Source: Akanthomyces muscarius (taxonomy: Eukaryota > Ascomycota > Sordariomycetes > Hypocreales > Cordycipitaceae). Taken from it: a stretch of 64,000 nt of DNA. Location of the stretch: the NCBI RefSeq assembly GCF_028009165.1, contig NC_079241.1, positions 3,410,001-3,474,000 on the forward strand, in the 5' to 3' direction. Positions 45,801 through 57,686 of the stretch are shown here, piece after piece. Positions within the stretch are counted from its first letter, which is position 1; every line of letters starts with the position of its first letter. Below the pieces are notes generated by a model that worked only from the letters and a program-made list of their open reading frames with translations, made no database searches and was not told where the DNA came from. Made by a program: the position numbers and the translations under genes.

Positions 45801-48800
45801 ACCCGCTAGTTATTATTTTCACAAGACTCGGCGACGGCCCACAAGCCAACGCCCACGCCCCTTGTCCGTCGTCACCTCTCCTCTCCAACCCTCCTCTCCC
45901 ACCTCTCTCCGACTAGTTAGCTCTCGCCTGCCTGCCCTGCCTGCCCTGCCTGGCCACACCTCCGTCTCGCCTCTCCATTCTCGGGCTTCTGTCCCTGCTT
46001 GTGGAGCAGGCTTCTTCAAGCAGCGACACAGACGGCACTACCACTGGCCATCCACGCGCCACGCTAACTGGTGGGCGCTAGGCCAAACCTTCAGGGCCGC
46101 CGTCGACGGGAGATGGGAACCTAGCCAGCCAGACTTTGGGGGACCTGCTTATTATTAGCCTAGCCTTCCACGGTCGACCGACGACTAGCCTTGTCGTGCC
46201 TGCCCGTCTCTACATCACCGGTCTCGTCTCGCGCCACGCCAGCGTCGACAAACTTGTCGTCGCACATTTCTCCAGCACCTGTTATTCTCCTTCACTCCAA
46301 GCTTGGGGGCCAATTGTGTCGCGCGCGCGTACGGGGCCCAGCTATCAGGTTCAGTTCAGACCCAGCCAGGTCTTGAATCACGGCGCGAGAAACATAGCAA
46401 GGGCTTGGGGTCCCAGACGAAACGCTCAGATCGACTCTGTACAGTAGCCGCCAGAAGCGAATACAAAGATACAAGAAACCCTGTATAGCAACAAGTACAC
46501 GCCATATCCGGGAGCAAAAACCATTCCTGGTGTAACTCAAGCAATCATCATGGTGAGTCTGAGAACCTGTCACGCATCTCCTTGTACTGCCTCAACACCA
46601 TACCCCCAATCGGTCAACGCCCAATGCCCCTCCCCTATCCCTGGTCCGTCCGTCCCTCCGTTTTGGGTGTTGGGCGGCTGTGGCCCTATTCAGCCCACTG
46701 CGGAATACACGAGGCCAGACCAGAACAAGAGGCCAAGCAGAGCCCATTCGGGACCCAGCCGCTGGCCGGATGAGACCAGACCGTGGAAAGTGTGGCTGCA
46801 GACCAGACACAAACAACACACACATCACGGATCCACGCTGGCAAGCTGCGTTGACGACATACCATGCCCGAAACCGCGTCTTAGTAGCTACTTTGTATTG
46901 CCCAGCCGGGCCTGCTGAGTTGGCTGACGGAGCTGACCAGGCTGGATATGACCCTGTCTAGCCTGCCCTACGACATTTACGCCATTTGTTGCGGTCTATC
47001 AGTAGAGCCCCAAACGTCGCCCTGCGCACCGATTGCAGCAAATGCACCACCTCCGCAGCCCTGCTTGGCTAGGCCGCATCCGCCGGCCTGGTGTCCCTGT
47101 CTCCTTTCCTACCTTGGTCGTCTTCCTGCTCGCTTTTGGTTCTTGCTAGCGCTCCTGGGTTCTGTCTCTGGTAGTCCAGCCTGTTCTGGAGATCTTGACC
47201 CAACAAAAACAAACGCCTGGTCGACTATTAAGACCGGCTCGTTTCCGTTTCTTGTCTCCTTCTTCTTTTGATCAAACCTCGCCTTCCCCAAATGCAGCAG
47301 CTTGTACTTGCCATATTAACACCCAGTCACGATACGCAGGTTCATGACATGTCGTTAGCATCTTCATCTCTTCCCCCACCCCATCTCAGCTCTTGATACC
47401 ACCATCCGCAGTCTCTACCGTTCGACCTCAGTAGCATAGCTTCTTGGCCTTTGCACACATTCCGCTTATCTAGTTTCGGCCTATACCCCCTCGGCATCAG
47501 CTTCTCTAGACTTTACGAATCGCCAATCATCTTTTCATATTGATTCCGCATATCGAAAACGGCCCTCTCTTATTTCTTCAAATCTCCGACACAACTCAGC
47601 CACTAGACTCTGCTGTCTAACAATTTTGCATTCTCAACCATTTTGCGGCACTGGGTCCTTCCCGCTGTTCCACACCCGGTATTACAAAGTCAGCCGTGGT
47701 GAGATCTGTGTGCCGTGATCGGTGTGCTACCAGGCCCAAACGATTGCCTAGTTGGGTAGTATTATTCGCACGCTGCCATCGAAACTCGGACTGGCAAGGA
47801 ATACGAGATTGGAACACCAGCTCTTTGCCGTGTACTCTTGTATCATCAATCAGATTCGCAACAAAGTTCACGATTTCCACCTTGCATTGCGACACCACCA
47901 TTTCGAGACGCAGAGAAAGTGGGTGCATATATATGCGGGTGCATTGCTGCAGCGTGGTGCGCAACCAGACTTGTCAAGTCGAAAAATCTCCACCGCCACA
48001 TTGCCAGTCCTCCTGTAAGTAATAGCGTCACTCCAGCCATCCCCATTCCCTGTCTTCTCTTCTCCTCTGTTTCTCATTGGCCCCCACCACCTCTCACGTC
48101 TGTACTGCCCTTGCAGATTACCGATGTGCCATCTGCTATTGCCATACAATTGTGCCTTGCTGCGCCGAATTGCTCCATATTCCTGCCTAGCCTGCACTCT
48201 GCCCTCGAAAATCTACCTCCCACCACCACCTCAGAAGTTGCCAACCTGCGGGCCGCTACCAGCTTACACTGGCTGGTTTCACTTTCCCTATTCAAGGCCT
48301 TCTAGTCTTCTGCTGCATGGTTCTTTCCCTCGGGACCGTTGATGGCCATTGGCCGCGACTGTATTCCTCCCATCTTGCAGCGCAGATGCCTTCTGGAGCT
48401 TCCCCAACACACTTTTCGTGCAGCTGTGAGGTCTGGAACTCCCTTGTGTTGCTCCCAAGGAGAACATCTACACGTTTCGACCACGGTCTTCCCACCATAC
48501 TCATTACACCGCCCTTTACGTCATCAACTGCTTCAGCGCTCTGTTCGGCTGTATGACCGTTGGCTATCTGTCGATTGCGACAAATCACAGAACTGCTCAT
48601 GTCGTTACTGCTAGGCACCTTCCCTACTGTTGCTCGTTGCACTTGTACTTGTTGGACAACACAATCTAACGCTAACCGATACGCTCGCAGGCTCTCAAAA
48701 ACTCCAGCAGCCTGACGTCGGACCGAGGACGCCGATCGATCTTCTTGCGTTGGATTTCATCGACTGCGAAGTTACCAAAGGCGGCGTGCTGGGTACAAGC

Positions 48801-48854
48801 TAAGCCTTGTTGAGAAGGATACTTATAAAGAAGAAAAGCCCACAGAGTTTCCCC
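45801..48854 (+). promoter_or_regulatory. Long upstream region / leader of the laeA gene
   Basis: A long CT-rich block begins near 45850 and reads like a fungal promoter core. The sequence ATCATG directly followed by GTGAGT at 46550-46558 looks like an initiation codon next to a splice donor. Other splice-like signals are GTAAGT at 48015-48020 with TTGCAG ending at 48116 (102 nt), and a GCTAACC branch with CGCAG ending at 48690. They suggest a spliced leader of up to ~2.3 kb, possibly with an upstream frame or extra N-terminal exons. None can be proven without transcript data. An in-frame stop lies ~50 bases before the ATG at 48855. Confidence 0.4.
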
Positions 48855-50130
48855 ATGGCGCAAATCAGACCGTGAGTATCTTCATGTTTGTCTAGGATGC
48901 TGATGGAGTTGAAACTAATCGAGAAACAGAAATGAGCCTGAATTTACCCAGGGGTTCTGGAAGCATCAGCGATTTTATGGAGATTGGAAACGCGACAAAT
49001 ACCAATTTCCCATCGACAAGGTACGAGCCTCAAATACCATCATCTAGCCATAGCAATGACCGCGTTATTCTAAGTCGGAACACAGGAAGAAACGAACCGT
49101 TATGACATATTCCACAAGTTCTTCCTCTTGGCTCGCAACGAGCGAGTTTTCTCACATCCCATTACCAGGCCCAACCCCCGTGTGTTGGATCTTGGCACGG
49201 GAACTGGTATCTGGGCCATAAACGTGGCAGAAGAGTAAGTAAAGATGTGATAAGATTTTCTTCTGGCAGCTGACAATGAGCACAGGTACCTTAAAAATGC
49301 CCATATTATGGCGGTCGATCTCAACAGAATCCAGCCGGCTTTGTAAGCCGAATTCACAAACCCCATATTATTATGCAGTGGGCTGACTTTGTTCTAGAAT
49401 ACCTCCCAACATGGAAACGATGCAGTTCGATCTCGAGGAGGCTTCCTGGGAGCCGCTGCTAAAAGATTGCGATTTGATTCACATGAGGCTGCTGTTGGGC
49501 TCTATCCACAACAATCTGTGGGCAGGTACCTACCGAAAAGCGTTCGAGTATGTCCTGTCCTAGGCTGGCTAGTATTGTGCTGAAGGATTAGAATGCTGAC
49601 TTTGACAGACACACGACCCCTGGCGGCTACATCGAGCAGGTTGAGATCAATTGGTTGCCCTCATGGGAGGGAAATGAAATCCCTGCGCGCTCCTCCTTCT
49701 TGGAGTGGGCACAAAAGTTCTTGCAAGGCATGGACGGCTTTCAGCGAAGCGCCAGAGTGGACGCGACGAATGTGAAAGCCATGATGGAGGCAGCAGGCTA
49801 CATCGATTTCGAGGAGCGCACCATTCGATGCTACGTGAATCCGTGGTGTGACGATCCTAACGAAAAAAGAGTAGCGCAATGGTTCAATTTGTGTCTGATT
49901 GATGGGGTGCAAGCCATGAGCCTCGCACCGATGATTGAGAACTTGGGCATGAGCATTGAGCAAGTCAATAAGCTTCGAGATGCGGTCAAATCGGAATGCT
50001 GCAAGCTGCGTTACCACGCGTACTGTGTCATGTAAGTGGAGATGTCTTTTGCTGTGACAGACTCCTCGGGCGTTGAATGCTAACTGCGTCGACTAGGCAC
50101 ATCTGGACGGCGAGGAGGCCGATGCACTAG
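48855..50130 (+). CDS. laeA: LaeA/Lae1-type methyltransferase, seven exons
   Basis: LaeA is a nuclear SAM-dependent methyltransferase-like regulator of the velvet complex that switches on secondary-metabolite clusters and development. Exons are 48855-48871, 48930-49020, 49086-49234, 49286-49342, 49398-49547, 49609-50031 and 50097-50130. The six introns (51-65 nt) all have GT donors and AG acceptors, and the frame stays open for 306 residues. Visible blocks are [43 protein letters not shown], the SAM motif [12 protein letters not shown] (about 69-80), [38 protein letters not shown], and the terminal YCVMHIWTAR. The predicted N-terminus (MAQIRPNEPEFTQ) is very short; many LaeA proteins have a longer disordered start, so an upstream exon may be missing. 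The catalytic core is complete. Confidence 0.92.
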
Positions 50131-52176
50131 AACGCGATGCGAGTATACTTTGTCGAGCCCACAGGGCAAATGGTTTCGGTTGAAAAAGTCAGACATGCTA
50201 GAAGCATAGCATTTGCATTATTGGGCGGAGTTTTTTGGTAGGCAACTATCAACATGGGTTATGCAATGCAAGAGAGGGCAGGAAGCCAGTGCCCATTCGC
50301 AGCAAGGCGGTGATTATACCCTGCTTGCTCGCTTGTTTGTTATGTTTGATATAGTGTTTCGGCAATACAATGATACCTTCAGAATTTCACATTTGCTTTT
50401 CTCTCTGTGGAAGCCGTAGACGAGCCTGGCCTAGAGCAAATGGCCAGTGCTAATCGGCGAGGGCTGCTAGCGTGCCTAGATGCATGGCAGCGGGATGATA
50501 ATTGACGACTATGTTTAATGAATCGACAGAAGGGATGCCAGTGTGGTCATTAATCAAGGAATGTACGATTTTGTGGATGCGAGACGAGGCATTCTATTGG
50601 ATGTCGAGAGCTTAGGCCGTGGCGAGACTGGGCTGTAATTGGCTGGCGGGGATAGGCGTACCGAACTGTCGGGTCGGTCCCGTGGGTATTGTGCACCACC
50701 TGGTATCAAGCGGAGTGCAGCCTGCTATGGACCAGTTCCGGGGAGTGTAAAACGCAGTTTGGCGTCGCTAAAGTGCAGGATACGGAACCGAAACGATATC
50801 ATGAGTTCCTGGAATGTATGCAATGATGGACGGTCGAGATTCTGCGGCCATCTCGGTGACGACGAGCCGAGATGGGGGCGAAAAGCGTGCGCTGCTTTTG
50901 GCACATGCTTTATAGAAGACCGAGATCTCTCGGAACGTACTTGACTAGACGTTGCGTAGGAAATCATGTTAGGCATTCATTTAGGAACTGGCAGAGTCAT
51001 TACCTCGGACTGCGCGGGCGGAATCACAACCACTGGAGGCTCTCTGAGGAAGCCGGCTAGAAGCAAGCAGAAGCTAATTATGGGGCTCATTCATTTGATT
51101 TTCACAACGAGCAGGACGGTTTTTGTTGGATGCTGGCAGTCGGAGCGGACAGAACGGATGAAGTAGACCTTGACACTGTGCAAGAGAATCGCCGGGTATA
51201 AGCCATGTGGTGGAGGGGACGGGCCTGCGAGCGGCAACGACGCGACAATGGCGGCCCGTCGCAACACCTTTTTACGCAGAGATGGAAGAGACGGGCTCGG
51301 GATGATGGATTAAACGTCTGGCCATTGTACTGAAAGCAAAATGATTCTTCCATTCGGTAATGGGACGTGGACTTTGTTTCTACCACCCCGGCGACCGCTT
51401 ATGAAGGGACGGGGATGGGCCGCAGCGCGAAGCGGGCTGGGCTGTTCCGCCCGTCACCGATTTTCGGGGCGCCGCCACGCGCCGCCCCTCGGCAACATGC
51501 CGACCACCGCGGACGATGCACGTGGTAGTCCTAGAAGGGCACAAGACGGGAGGGCAAATTTGAAGACTATTGTCATTCAAGCCTCGCGGTGACTCGATGA
51601 TTGGGGGTTGTTGCTAAGAGCAGCCGCCGAACTGACCCTAACAAGGAATGCTAGAATTTACACACAAGTACTGCTTACACATCACTACTAGACTACAAAA
51701 GTCAAGTATTTTTCAAGTTCTTGTATTTGGGAGCCGTTCCCCAGGGCAACTTCTACTTCTCTCAGTTGCTGCCTCTCGATGCTGCAGCTATTCCATCTGA
51801 TGTACAATGATTCTTTTGTGGTACAAAGGAAAAAGGTCGGTAAATGATTATAAAAAAAAAGGGTTCCTGGAGCGGGCGAGCAAGTCATCTTCTTGTCACC
51901 TCTCCACCAGGGTGCCCACCAACAGTCGTCTATCATCCTCCGGCATTTTGGTCTATGCTTGTGATGTTTCTTTCGTTTCTAAAACAGCAGGAAACAAGCA
52001 TGCTCCCCGACAAGTTGGCAGAGCAACAAGGCAACGAATCGAGACCGGTACCAGACGCATAGCAGATTCCAACCTTGTTCACCACTGGGTTGCTGCCACG
52101 TGCCCATTCCAGTTGCTTTCGCTGCTTGTTGTGCGCCAAACTTCGTCGTCACCCCATCCGCTGCCGTGTTCGTGAT
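50131..52176. other. Convergent 3' region between laeA and ATP20
   Basis: About 2 kb, unusually long for two 3' ends. Short frames only; no domain or tRNA was recognised. Confidence 0.45.
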
Positions 52177-52952
52177 TTAGTGGTGGCTGGCAACCTCGCC
52201 GTGGTAGCCGACGAGCTTGAAGCGGCCGACAATCTCGCCGACGGTGAAGAAGCCGAGGCACTCGGCGAGGACGACACCACCAGCAACGAGCTGGGGAGCG
52301 CCGAGGCTGCGGACCTGCTGGATGATGTTCTGGGGCGAGATGGAGCGGTTCTGGAGCCTCGTCCAGAGGTTCTGGTAGGTGGTCTGGAAGGTGGCCATGG
52401 AGCTGTGAAAACAATTGTTAGGATCGGGTACATCGATTGGCTGGACGCTCAATTGATCTTCTGCCATTTTCAGAAGCGCAATCCTCGTCGCAGTTCGACA
52501 AGAAACTTACGGAGGAGCCATCTTCTGGCCCTGGAAGACGAGCTTCGAGAGCTCAAGGCCGACCTTGCCGTAGTAGGTGACAAAGGGAGTCTGGGCTGCA
52601 CTGCGAGTTAGCTATTTCCCATTGCCCATCATCAATTCCGCGGCTTTCAACGCGCCAAAAAAAAAGGGTGATAATTGTAGCCGGATAGGAAAAACGCACC
52701 CTGGACAAAGTTGATCAGGCGACCGGTGCGGCCACCAATCTTGCCGAGGGCATTGCTCACGCCACGGGCGGCGCCGGCAATGGCAGGGCCAGCCGCGCTG
52801 GTAACCTTGGACAGGCCCTGCGAGGCCTTGGAAGCGGCATTGCCCGCGGCGTTGCCGGCAGTGCTGGCAGCGCTGCTGGCGGTGCTCTCGTAGCGGCGGG
52901 CGGCGATGCGCATGGGAGCGCGGAGCATGGGGCGAGCGAGCGAGGCAGACAT
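52177..52952 (-). CDS. atp20: Mitochondrial F1Fo-ATP synthase subunit g, three exons
   Basis: Subunit g sits in the membrane part of ATP synthase and promotes its dimerisation and crista shaping. Exons are 52700-52952, 52511-52595 and 52177-52402; introns 52596-52699 (GTGCGT...TGCAG) and 52403-52510 (GTAAGT, CTAAC branch, ACAG). The product is 187 residues. Residues 1-20 (MSASLARPMLRAPMRIAARR) are a basic mitochondrial presequence, followed by an Ala/Ser-rich stretch. The conserved core spans the junctions: LINFVQAQTPFVTYYGKVGLELSKLVFQGQKMAPPSM, then ATFQTTYQNLWTRL, and the C-terminal membrane helix with GGVVLAECLGFFTVGEIVGRFKLVGYHGE. That last block carries the family GxxxG-like small-residue pattern. 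Length is somewhat above yeast Atp20 because of the extended N-terminus. Confidence 0.93.
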
Positions 52953-53839
52953 TTTTCCGGTCGGCTAGGGGGGCTTTCGAGCGGTAAGATCAGGAAACGG
53001 ACAGTCAAGTCGTTGAGAGGAGGTTGATCTGGGGGTTTTCGTATCGAGAGGCTGGATGAAGAGAGCCAATTGATGCGGATGAATGCGCTCGTGGGGGAGG
53101 AGGTAGGTCGGCGTCGGGATGGCGAGATGGACTGGGAAGAATGGCTGGCTGGCAGTTTGAGGGAGAAAAAAAGAGCTCGGGAAGAATCGTTGCGGCTCCC
53201 CGGGCGTTCCTGGATTGGAGGCTGCTGATTGGCCGGTTGGGGGTGTGAGCTGCGCTAAGCTGTTTTGGGCGCTGAGTGGTGCGATGTGGTGTGGCGCGAC
53301 ATTGCCTCAGCTATCTCGAGAATGTATTCAGGGAAACAAATGATCAAAAAGATGAGAATGAACGTAGTATGGGTGTGGTATGATATCCCCCCGGCCAGGT
53401 TTTGTTCAATATTATGTGGCACCTCACAGCGAGTTAGGAAGATCTCGGAGATGCACAGGCAGCTTGCACCTGTCATAGCAAAGCCCTGGTAAGACATAGG
53501 TAGAGAGCACATCCTCTTGGTCGAGATTAAAATTGAGATAAGAAGTAATTGTATATATTGTCAGGTCTGAAATGGCTTCTTTGGTGCATTTTCTCTGCAC
53601 AGTGGTGACACTAACTGGGTACCCAAACTACCACCACGTCGTGACTGAAACCTGCACAATTGTGGTGTTTGCTACGAACATTATTTACAACCAAGGTCAG
53701 CTCCGCCTGTGAACAAACAACGCTTCCGTTTCAATTTCTCTCCTACAACTTCCCATGCATATTCTACCCAAAAAAATTCTGACTTGTATGTACACTGCCC
53801 CAAACTCCTTGCATATACGCTACTGCCCCAGCATGATGG
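52953..53839. other. Upstream of ATP20 / downstream of the L-arabinitol dehydrogenase gene
   Basis: Promoter of ATP20 (right after 52952 on the minus strand) and 3' flank of the dehydrogenase gene. No coding signal. Confidence 0.5.
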
Positions 53840-55024
53840 CTAGTCAAGGCTCTGAATCTGCACCTTGATGGCGCCGCTCTTGGGGTCCGCCGACGTCTCA
53901 AACGCCTTGATGGCATCCTCGAGCCGGAAGCGGTGGGTGACGAGCCTGGAGAGGTCGATGACGCCGCTCTGGAGCAGACGGATGGCGCGCGGCCAGGTGT
54001 TGCTGTACCGGTACTGTAGCTGGACGTCGACCTCGCGGACCGAGGCGCGCATGAACGGAATGGCAATCTCGTTCTTGCCGACGCCAATGATGAAGACCTT
54101 GCCGCCAAACTTGGTCGCCCAGATGGCGGCGGCGATGCTGCTCTCAACGCCGGTGCACTCCATGGTCAGCGCGGGCTCGACGCCGCCAAACGACTCGACA
54201 ATCTTTTGGCTCGCCTCTTCCGCCGAGAGGCCCATCTCGACCTTGTGCGTGATGACGCGCGGGCATATCTCCTTGGCAAAGGCCAGCCGGCTCTCGGAGA
54301 TGTCGGTGATGACGAGCGGGCAGGCGCCGGCCGCCGCGCAGCACAGCATGGTGATGAGGCCGATGGGCCCCGCGCCGCAGACGAGCACGGGGTCGCCGAG
54401 GTTCGGGTTGGCGCGCTGGATCGCGGCGAGCGACACGCTGAGGGGCTCGAGCATGGCGCCGTCCTCGTAGGACATGTCGCCGATCTTGTGGCACCAGACG
54501 GCCGGGTGGTTGACGTAGCGGCGCAGCAGGCCGTCGACGGGCGGCGTGGACAGGAAGGCGACGCGCTCGCAGCCGTTGTAGCGGCCGGTCAGGCACGGCT
54601 CGCAGGCGTTGCAGATGACGTTGGGCTCGATGGCGACGCGGTCCCCGACGGCGAGCGACGTGACCGAGGGGTGCGCGGCAATGATCTCGCCGGCCGACTC
54701 GTGGCCGAGGATGTGGTCGTCGGTGACAATCATGGGGCCGATGCAGCCGGCGTGCCAAAAGTGGACGTCGGATCTGGTTTGCGGGGTGAGCAAAAGGTGT
54801 TAGTCGTCTTGGTCGAGGGGATTGGGGGAGGGGGATGCTTTGACGCACCCGCAAATACCAGTGCTGCGAATGGCAATGGTGACCTCGCCCTCTTTGAGGT
54901 CAGCGCCGGTCTGGACGCTCTCGACGCTGGGTCCGGCCTCGGCGAGCCAGAGGTTGTGCTTGGGGTTCGTGTAGACGCCGACATTGGGCTTGAGGCCGGC
55001 GGTGCCGTTCGCCGAGGGGCTCAT
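53840..55024 (-). CDS. lad1: L-arabinitol 4-dehydrogenase (zinc medium-chain dehydrogenase), two exons
   Basis: Oxidises L-arabinitol to L-xylulose with NAD+ in the fungal L-arabinose pathway. Exon 1 is 54849-55024 and exon 2 is 53840-54773. The intron 54774-54848 (75 nt, GTGCGT donor, ACTAAC branch, ACCAG acceptor) splits the codon inside GICGSDVHFW. The 369 residues show the family order: catalytic zinc ligands in GICGSDVHF and GHESAGE, the structural-zinc cluster [44 protein letters not shown], and the NAD-binding [12 protein letters not shown] followed by [14 protein letters not shown]. The length matches fungal LAD enzymes, and the wording is closer to LAD than to xylitol or sorbitol dehydrogenase, though these overlap. 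A TATATAAA box sits about 120 bp upstream. Confidence 0.9.
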
Positions 55025-55141
55025 TGTGGGCGGGCGGAGGGATTGAGTATCGTGAGAGGCTTGGATGAGTGACGTCGGTGCCGGTATAAGAGAGCTGTGG
55101 ATATGAAACTGCGATCAAAGACCACGGCGGCAGGGGAGTGG

Positions 55142-55153
55142 TGTTTTATATAC
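55142..55153 (-). promoter_or_regulatory. TATA box of the L-arabinitol dehydrogenase gene
   Basis: On the minus strand GTATATAAAAC lies about 120 bp before the start codon at 55024. The position and the perfect TATATAAA core fit an inducible fungal promoter. A (GAC)n-like run at ~55180-55202 lies just upstream. Confidence 0.5.
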
Positions 55154-57407
55154 GGCAGCTGTCGTTTCTTGACGGGAAGCACGACGACGACGACGATGAC
55201 GACTATTTATCCGCGCGAATAGGGACCAGAAAAAAAAAAGAGGGCAGCACAATTGGTTATAAGCTTCTTGTTCTTCTCTCTTCGACACAGTGGGGGTAGC
55301 TCAACTAAAGCGGGGGGACGCATTGGTGGTGTTCGGGGAAGCTGGCGCCAGAGGCCGTCACAAGACTGTGGGGGAACAGACTGCCGCTCCAATCACAGGC
55401 CGACGGCTGCTAGAAGCTACTGGTAGCAATATGTGTGTGGTGTGCTGGCGGGAACATGGGGATCGTGAACACTCTTGTGAGGAGAATTGGGGGAATTTCT
55501 GGGGACGGGTTTTTACGATTGTCGGCTACGTGGTTGTGGCCAGCTCGCGGGCAGCTGTCCGCTTCTCAAGACGAGCTGCAACTACTGCCCGGCGCGGGCC
55601 ATGGGTTGGCAGGCGACAGTACAGCAGACAAGACGAAGCAGAAAATCGAACAAATACTGGAAATGGTGCAAGAGCTTCTATTGTCAATCAGAGCTTTGAG
55701 AATGGACTCGTAAAGCAGAAAACGAGCAGCACAAGCTGACGATAGACAGAAGGTCGAGATCTGTGTCACCTCACCCGGGGGAGAACCGCATTCGGCACTG
55801 GACCCTGGCGGGCGGACGTCTCGGGGACACGGACGGCTTCTCCCCGAGCTAACCCCATCTCACCCACGGGGACGGGAAGAGCAAGAACATGATCTTTATT
55901 CTCCCTCGAAAAGAGCAACTTGGAAATTCAGAGATTAAAAAACGAGCCCCTGAGAGTTTCTCTGCTTTTCCATCTTTTCTCCTACATTAGCAATATAGGA
56001 GAGATGCAGCCTGGGAAAAGGAGAGGCTACTGTAGGCTCAGCACACAGACGGTGCAGGGCGTTGCAGCGCAGCAGGCCAAAGACCGCTGGGAAACATGAT
56101 GACAGTGTCCGGCGCGCAAGAAAAGGCTACGTTGGAGGGAGCAAAGAGTCAATGTATATAAAAATAGCCTGATGGGTCTCACGGTCATCGAACCGAACAA
56201 AGAGAGGCACAGACGCCACAGATCGAAAGAATGCCAGCGCCACGCCTTGGCCGCTTGACCAGCCAATGGCGACAGGCCAGATGCGCAATGAGAAAATAAG
56301 AACATAAATAACACATTCCTCATGATAGCATGTTTAATGCTGATATAGCCCGTAATAATTACGAATCGTGGCCGGGGCCAAATAGAGTTTCCGACACGTT
56401 GACCTGACACGAGACTCTCCCGCGGGGCTGCTTTCCTTCTACTCTCGTTCCCTGTGCTCTCTGGCACGGACGTCTTGCCCATCTGTGCTTTTCAGCGAAG
56501 CGTGTCACGTTCACCGTCCTTGCCCACGGCGATGCTTGTTATCCGATTGATGCGTATCACAATGACCAAGGAGAAGAAAAAAGAGCCCTGTTCGTGGGAC
56601 CTCGCCAAGCACAAGGACAAATGGAGAGCAATCCACGGGCCGATAGAGGCACGAGTCGGTAGCGGGCCAACAGGTGGGGAGGGAGCACTCTGCAAACATG
56701 CCGAAAAACTTCTTTGCCATGGTACGACCCGTCGAGGGCAGCAGAGCGAAAAAAACGGTTCATTGGTGGATCTACGAAGCGGAGCTTGGCACGACGCAGA
56801 AGTTATACTTGTACTACGACACTGGAAGGAGGGCAAAGTTGATTCACAATGTGACAAGGTTGTCGTGTTATTGGTAGTGAAACGGCCGACTTGATTTGCT
56901 GCGTCTAACCACCATCCAGCCATGCGTTCAACCGCCGTCAAGCTGTTGCTTATGCCCTTGACGTAAATACTATTGGTATATGGTTTGCCAAAAAAAAAAG
57001 TGTGTAGCTGTGCTATAGCAGCTGTGCTATAGCGCAGCAGTCCAACAAAGATGTCTTTCCCAAGAAAAGACGGGGTATTCCTGCCAGCAAGAATGTGGTA
57101 TAAATGAGGCCATCATATCTGTCTCGGTGTCGAGGGTAGTCTCTTGTATGCGTGACGAGAGATGTTCCGTTGTGGGCAGACAAAGGTGTGCGCGCGCGCA
57201 GTTGGACCTATTCTTTACTCTTCAATTGGTCTGGTTGTACATCAGGACATGTCATGTAAATAACAACCGACGAAAAGAGAGGTCGAGTACGTGCGCGTCT
57301 CGCAAATGTCTTGCCCCCGCGGGAACGAAGCCGTGTTTTTTGTTGTGTAGATGACTTTCCCTCCATCTTTTGTTGTCTCGAGGAGGGCGTGTCAGTTAGG
57401 TCACGCT
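55154..57407. other. Intergenic between lad1 promoter and the small secreted peptide gene
   Basis: No gene is supported. A 59-residue frame from the ATG at 56698 to 56877 (+) has protein-like composition (MPKNFFAMVRPVEG, then several Trp and Tyr) but no known family. A tandem 14-bp duplication is at 57006-57033. Confidence 0.4.
57006..57033. repeat. Perfect tandem 14-bp duplication
   Basis: The unit AGCTGTGCTATAGC occurs twice head-to-tail, followed by GCAGCAG. Each unit contains the palindrome GCTATAGC. Confidence 0.8.
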
Positions 57408-57686
57408 TCACTTGCCGACCCGGATGACAACATCGCGCTTGCACATGCCGTGTGGGCAGCAAGCCGAGGCGTCGAGCTTGCCGTTGAGGATGGCATCAAC
57501 TTTTTCCTACACGAGAAAAGAAGAGGTCTTGTTAGTTTTCTATTCTTCAGGTTTGCAGAAGCCGGGCTGGCGGTCGAGGAGGGGCAAACTCACGTCCGGG
57601 CAGGGACCGCTAGGACTGAGGGGGGCGGCGAGGATGGGCGAGGCGGAGACCATGATGGCAGCGACGAGAAGAGTAATCGACTTCAT
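57408..57686 (-). CDS. Small secreted cysteine-containing peptide, 63-residue precursor, two exons
   Basis: Exon 1 (57594-57686) and exon 2 (57408-57506) are joined by an 87-nt intron (57507-57593: GTGAGT donor, ACTAAC branch, GTGTAG acceptor, phase 0). The precursor begins with a clear signal peptide: MKS, a hydrophobic core LLVAAIMVSA, and a plausible cleavage after ILAA. The remaining ~42 residues are PLSPSGPCPDEKVDAILNG and then KLDASACCPHGMCKRDVVIRVGK, with four cysteines (C, CC, C). They could form two disulphides. Neither exon alone makes an obvious gene, which is why it is easy to miss. I recognise no family. By size and secretion it resembles fungal effector-like or peptide-signal proteins, but no activity is claimed. 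A TATATA-like element lies ~190 bp upstream. Confidence 0.85.

Noticed and set aside
46550..46918. 122-residue frame starting at the ATG before GTGAGT
   Set aside because: Runs through a probable splice donor and has no motif; more likely leader sequence of laeA.
54206..55072. 288-residue plus-strand frame
   Set aside because: Antisense of the L-arabinitol dehydrogenase gene, running through its intron and start codon.
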